A program made the position numbers and the translations under genes. DNA of 7,927 nucleotides from a bacterium (GTDB taxonomy: Bacteria > Patescibacteriota > Minisyncoccia > Phycocordibacterales > UBA2100): contig JAUYLR010000038.1 of assembly GCA_030698935.1 (NCBI GenBank), positions 1-7,927 of the forward strand, given 5' to 3'. Below are positions 6,038 to 7,927 of this stretch, in pieces. The notes under the pieces are model-generated. The model made no database searches, had not been told where the DNA came from, and was given only the letters and a program-made list of their open reading frames with translations. Within the stretch, counting starts at the first letter, position 1. Each line of letters starts with the position of its first letter.

Positions 6038-6734
6038 CCACAAATTCACCGCGAGCGGATTTCTTTTCCTCCAGTTGCTTTGCGATGTCAGCCGGAATGC
6101 CGGTGATAATCTCCTCGTACATCTTAGTCAGCTCGCGGGCAACTATGACGCGGCACTGAGGAATAACGGCAGATAGCTCTTTCAATAATTTCAAAATGCG
6201 GTGCGGCGATTCATAGAGTACGACGGGGATTTCGCTTCCAACAATTCTTTTAATGGCCGTTTGTCGGCCTTTCTTGTGTGGAAGAAATCCGAGAAACGTA
6301 AACTCCGTGGCATCAACACCCGCAATTGAAAGTGCCGCTGTTAATGCCGAAGCGCCGGGTATCGCTTCAATCGTGCATGATTCCTGTCCTGCTTCGCGTA
6401 AGGCTTCGCAGGACCGGCGCACGGCTTGTACAAGCCGTGCGCCGGGATCGGAAATACCCGGTGTGCCCGCGTCACTGACAAATACGATTTTCTCCCCTGC
6501 CTCAAGACGGGCGATTATTTCATCCGCCTTTTTTAATTCGGTCGCCGCATCAAGCCTCTGAAGGGGTTTCTTAATTTCGTAGCGTGCGAGCAATTTTGAT
6601 ACCACGCGCGTATCTTCCGCGTATATCACGTCGCACTCTTTGAACGTTCGCAGAGCGCGCAGAGTTATGTCTTCCAAGTTACCTATCGGCGTCGCAACGA
6701 TTGAAAGCCTGCCCCCGATTAACCTTTTATCCAT
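6012..6734 (-). CDS. rsmI: 16S rRNA (cytidine-1402 2'-O)-methyltransferase RsmI
   Basis: This SAM-dependent tetrapyrrole-methylase-fold enzyme methylates the ribose of C1402 in the decoding centre of 16S rRNA. The RsmI signatures are all present: IVATPIGNLEDITLRAL (12-28), YAEDTR (38-43), FVSDAGTPGISDPGARLV (85-102), IPGASALTAALSIAG (125-139), FTFLGFLPHKKGR (144-156), LYESPHR (172-178) and ARELTKMYEEIITG (199-212). The 240-aa length lacks part of the C-terminal region of longer homologues such as E. coli RsmI. Between LVQ and IPG there are about ten more residues than in E. coli RsmI; this stretch (about 103-124) is encoded by a perfect palindrome and an adjacent inverted repeat. The frame stays open, so the gene looks functional. 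The ATG at 6734 is 2 nt after the regulator's stop, implying one transcript; the 3' end overlaps pyrD. Confidence 0.96.
   Translation of the reverse strand: MDKRLIGGRLSIVATPIGNLEDITLRALRTFKECDVIYAEDTRVVSKLLARYEIKKPLQRLDAATELKKADEIIARLEAGEKIVFVSDAGTPGISDPGARLVQAVRRSCEALREAGQESCTIEAIPGASALTAALSIAGVDATEFTFLGFLPHKKGRQTAIKRIVGSEIPVVLYESPHRILKLLKELSAVIPQCRVIVARELTKMYEEIITGIPADIAKQLEEKKSARGEFVVIVEPVRV
6386..6414. repeat. Inverted repeat within rsmI, next to the palindrome
   Basis: GTCCTGC (6386-6392) and GCAGGAC (6408-6414) form a perfect 7-bp stem around 15 bases, in which GCTTCGC (6391-6397, 6403-6409) also occurs twice as a direct repeat. It encodes residues around SCEALREAGQ, the part of RsmI that is longer than usual. 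It touches the 32-bp palindrome at 6414. Confidence 0.7.
6414..6445. repeat. Perfect 32-bp palindrome inside rsmI
   Basis: The left half CCGGCGCACGGCTTGT (6414-6429) is the exact reverse complement of 6430-6445, with no loop and no mismatch. It is translated in frame as PGARLVQAVRR, so it includes a conserved RsmI segment. A chance perfect palindrome of this length is very unlikely. In mRNA it could form a stable hairpin; in DNA, a cruciform or a dimer binding site. Confidence 0.95.
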
Positions 6735-6763
6735 ATCTATTCCAATATTCTCAAGAATTTAAG
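6735..6763. repeat. 29-bp direct repeat, copy 1 (3' end of regulator gene, before rsmI)
   Basis: It matches 7024-7052 at 26 of 29 positions without a gap, including the identical 17-mer ATTCTCAAGAATTTAAG (6747-6763). It contains the palindrome ATTCT-CA-AGAAT. It covers the last codons and stop of the regulator gene and ends directly against the rsmI start codon. Confidence 0.85.
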
Positions 6764-7009
6764 AATACTTACTGCCTTATCCGTAAGCTTGTGCCTCACC
6801 TCATTCCCTGCATGACGCTTCAGCACCAACCCCGCAATCGCAAGCCGACGAATATGTTCTGATGCCGTTTTAAAATTGACACTTAGTGCCGTTGCGATTT
6901 CATCGACGGAGAGTTCGGGTGTCTTTTGCAATAGCTCGAGAATTTGAATGCGCCGGTGATTGGCAAATCCTTTTACCGTTCTTTCGAGTTTCGTGTGGTT
7001 CAAGGTCAT
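6737..7009 (-). CDS. Small ArsR-like winged-helix transcription regulator
   Basis: This 90-aa protein is almost entirely one winged helix-turn-helix domain. The segments are HRRIQILELLQKTP (18-31), SVDEIATALSV (34-44), the probable recognition helix FKTASEHIRRLAIAGLV (46-62), and the wing KRHAGNEVRHKLT (64-76). It ends with a dimer-type helix (77-89). It has no cysteine, so it lacks the usual CxC metal site of ArsR sensors; the ligand is unknown. Members normally act as dimeric repressors that bind palindromic operators and often regulate themselves. The 29-bp repeats with ATTCTCAAGAAT on both sides of the gene are good operator candidates. It is co-oriented with rsmI (2-nt gap) and follows the SIMPL gene after 63 bp. 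AGAGG is only 1 nt from the ATG, too close for a normal ribosome site, and a -10-like TACGAT is 6 nt away. Confidence 0.88.
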   Translation of the reverse strand: MTLNHTKLERTVKGFANHRRIQILELLQKTPELSVDEIATALSVNFKTASEHIRRLAIAGLVLKRHAGNEVRHKLTDKAVSILKFLRILE

Positions 7010-7072
7010 GCCTCTATCGTATCATCTATTCTCAAATTCTCAAGAATTTAAGCAAGGCACAAATGTGCTGAC
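7010..7072 (-). promoter_or_regulatory. Probable promoter/operator of the ArsR-like gene
   Basis: On the minus strand TTGAGA (7043-7038), a 16-bp spacer and TACGAT (7021-7016) make a reasonable -35/-10 pair. The -10 box is 6 nt before the ATG, so transcription would start about at the start codon. The -35 box lies inside the palindrome ATTCTCAAGAAT (7036-7047), a classic position for autorepression. A small hairpin GCACA/TGTGC (7057-7068) follows the SIMPL stop but has no T run. The assignments are inferred. Confidence 0.5.
7024..7052. repeat. 29-bp direct repeat, copy 2 (upstream of the regulator gene)
   Basis: It matches copy 1 (6735-6763) at 26 of 29 positions, 289 bp away. It includes the same 17-mer ATTCTCAAGAATTTAAG (7036-7052), and here ATTCTCAA also begins at 7028, giving an extra half-site. 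Confidence 0.85.
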
Positions 7073-7891
7073 TCAACGAATTTCGTAGGTGACGCTCACA
7101 TTTGAAACAATTTTGTTCTGCCCCGCGGGAATCTGCGGTGCCGCTTTCGGCGCAGAGCCTGCCATCATGCGCTCGTCTCCCCCCATGCCATAGCCATAAA
7201 TCGGTCCGCCTCCTTCATTTTCGTAAAAGCCCACAACGCGCACGAGCGACACGCCGAGAGACTTCGCAAGTACCTCCGCCTTTTCTTTCGCTTGCGCAAT
7301 CGCCTTGTCGCGCGCTTCCGCCTTGAGAGCATCTTCGTCGTCAATCGTGAAAGAAAGGCCGCTCACCTCCGTCGCTCCGCGCGAGCCCACGCCGGAGAGC
7401 AACTCGCCGGCCTTTTTCGTGTCGCGCACTTTCACAGATAGCGTCTGCGATACTTCGTAACCTACAAGCACTTGCTTTCCCGGCGGGCAATACCCTCCCT
7501 GCGGACACGCGCCTTGGCTCCACTCGTAATCCGGATTAACGCTGTAATCAAGAGTCTTGATGTCTTTCTCCTCCACGCCGCCGTCTTTCAGATACGCGAT
7601 GATGTCGTTGCCTTTCTTGGTCGCCGCATCCTGCGCATCTTTCACCTCTTTTGCTTTCTCGCGCACGGTCACGCTGAACGTCGCCGTATCCGCGACAGCA
7701 AACACCTCGCCCTCGCCGCTTACGCTTATCGTGTTGGTCGCGGCAACGCCGCTGCCGATAAATTTAATACCCTTGAACTCGCTTACAGTCGCAACCAGAA
7801 GAAACAGTGCTAAAACACCGAGCGCCGTAGCCGCCATAGTGCGGGGCCAGTGAGTTGCTTTGATAATTTCTTGTACTGATTTTTCTTCCAT
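7073..7891 (-). CDS. SIMPL (DUF541) domain protein, membrane-anchored
   Basis: This 272-aa protein has a short cytoplasmic N-terminus, one membrane helix (about 19-36: MAATALGVLALFLLVATV) and an extracellular SIMPL domain (about 54-272). The domain starts with ISVSGEGEVFAVADTATFSVTV (55-76), typical of the family. It continues with a helix-rich part (KEVKDAQDAATKKGNDIIAYLKDGGV), the IKTLDYSVNPDYEW strand, GYEVSQTLSVKVRD, and ARDKAIAQAKEKAEVLAKSLGV (193-214) with the late NVSVTYEI strand. SIMPL/DUF541 proteins are linked to oxidative stress defence in some bacteria (E. coli YggE), but the biochemical role is not settled. C129 and C135 (CPQGGYC) could form a disulfide. A Gly/Tyr/Met-rich loop (227-243) precedes the last strand. 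The ATG at 7891 has no clear Shine-Dalgarno; a GCAA-loop hairpin lies just upstream. The gene ends 63 bp before the ArsR-like gene. Confidence 0.93.
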   Translation of the reverse strand: MEEKSVQEIIKATHWPRTMAATALGVLALFLLVATVSEFKGIKFIGSGVAATNTISVSGEGEVFAVADTATFSVTVREKAKEVKDAQDAATKKGNDIIAYLKDGGVEEKDIKTLDYSVNPDYEWSQGACPQGGYCPPGKQVLVGYEVSQTLSVKVRDTKKAGELLSGVGSRGATEVSGLSFTIDDEDALKAEARDKAIAQAKEKAEVLAKSLGVSLVRVVGFYENEGGGPIYGYGMGGDERMMAGSAPKAAPQIPAGQNKIVSNVSVTYEIR

Positions 7892-7904
7892 CCCGTTAGA
7901 AGTA

Positions 7905-7920
7905 GGAAGCTTGCGCTTCC
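7905..7920 (-). repeat. Short hairpin with GCAA tetraloop upstream of SIMPL gene
   Basis: On the minus strand GGAAGC-GCAA-GCTTCC forms a 6-bp stem closed by a GNRA-type loop, 13 bp before the SIMPL ATG. It may be a leader hairpin, a small dispersed palindrome, or the end of a terminator from a gene outside the window. There is no T run on the visible side. Confidence 0.6.
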
Positions 7921-7927
7921 GACTCGT

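Noticed and set aside
6386..6445. Palindromic region in rsmI as a frameshift or gene-breaking insertion
   Set aside because: The reading frame is kept and all motifs on both sides are intact in one frame.
7057..7068. GCACA/TGTGC hairpin as a terminator for the SIMPL gene
   Set aside because: The stem is only 4-5 bp and no T run follows on the transcribed strand.
7472..7853. Plus-strand frames (113 and 98 aa) over the SIMPL gene
   Set aside because: They are antisense shadows of a gene with a clear membrane helix and SIMPL motifs.
1..7927. tRNA, rRNA or transposase genes
   Set aside because: I saw no cloverleaf-like segment, no rRNA core sequence and no transposase motif in either strand by eye; a covariance-model scan was not possible.

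Overview
The window reads as a chromosomal piece of a Candidate Phyla Radiation (Patescibacteria) bacterium, most likely Parcubacteria-like. The reasons are: small genes packed tightly or overlapping; a soluble TraG/TraD-type ATPase with a long Pro/Ser-rich tail; a DUF4015 putative glycosidase; a lamin-tail-domain (LTD) secreted protein; a SIMPL/DUF541 protein; few Shine-Dalgarno sequences; and many short GC-rich palindromes, some inside genes. TGA is used as a stop, so the genetic code is standard. The lineage is an inference from gene style, not from a marker gene. No rRNA, tRNA, CRISPR array or insertion sequence was found.

Left part (1-4879, all on the minus strand, so transcription runs right to left). 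In transcription order: a two-helix membrane protein of 77 aa, a membrane-anchored DUF4015 putative glycoside hydrolase, a TraG/TraD/HerA-like ATPase, an unrecognised 265-aa protein with a faint HipA/phosphatidylinositol-kinase-like residue pattern, and an LTD-domain secreted protein that runs off the window. The last two share an ATGA stop/start overlap. The LTD gene is easy to miss because it is cut by the window edge, but it has a signal peptide and a complete LTD. All five may form one cell-surface/secretion cluster, with internal promoters at 3358-3402 and 4880-4923.

Right part (4967-7927). A dihydroorotate dehydrogenase (pyrD) on the plus strand is divergent from the left cluster and overlaps rsmI tail to tail by 26 bp. 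On the minus strand, in transcription order, come a SIMPL-domain protein, a small ArsR-like winged-helix regulator, and rsmI (16S rRNA C1402 2'-O-methyltransferase).

The most unusual signals are non-coding. (1) Two copies of a 37-bp block built from five GTATNNN heptads (32/37 identical) sit just upstream of two different start codons. (2) A 29-bp direct repeat (26/29 identical) brackets the ArsR-like gene and contains the operator-like palindrome ATTCTCAAGAAT. (3) A perfect 32-bp palindrome lies inside the rsmI coding sequence next to a second inverted repeat. (4) An 86-bp imperfect inverted repeat is translated as part of the ATPase tail. Four genes also have a -10-like hexamer only 6-8 nt before the start codon, which suggests leaderless transcripts.
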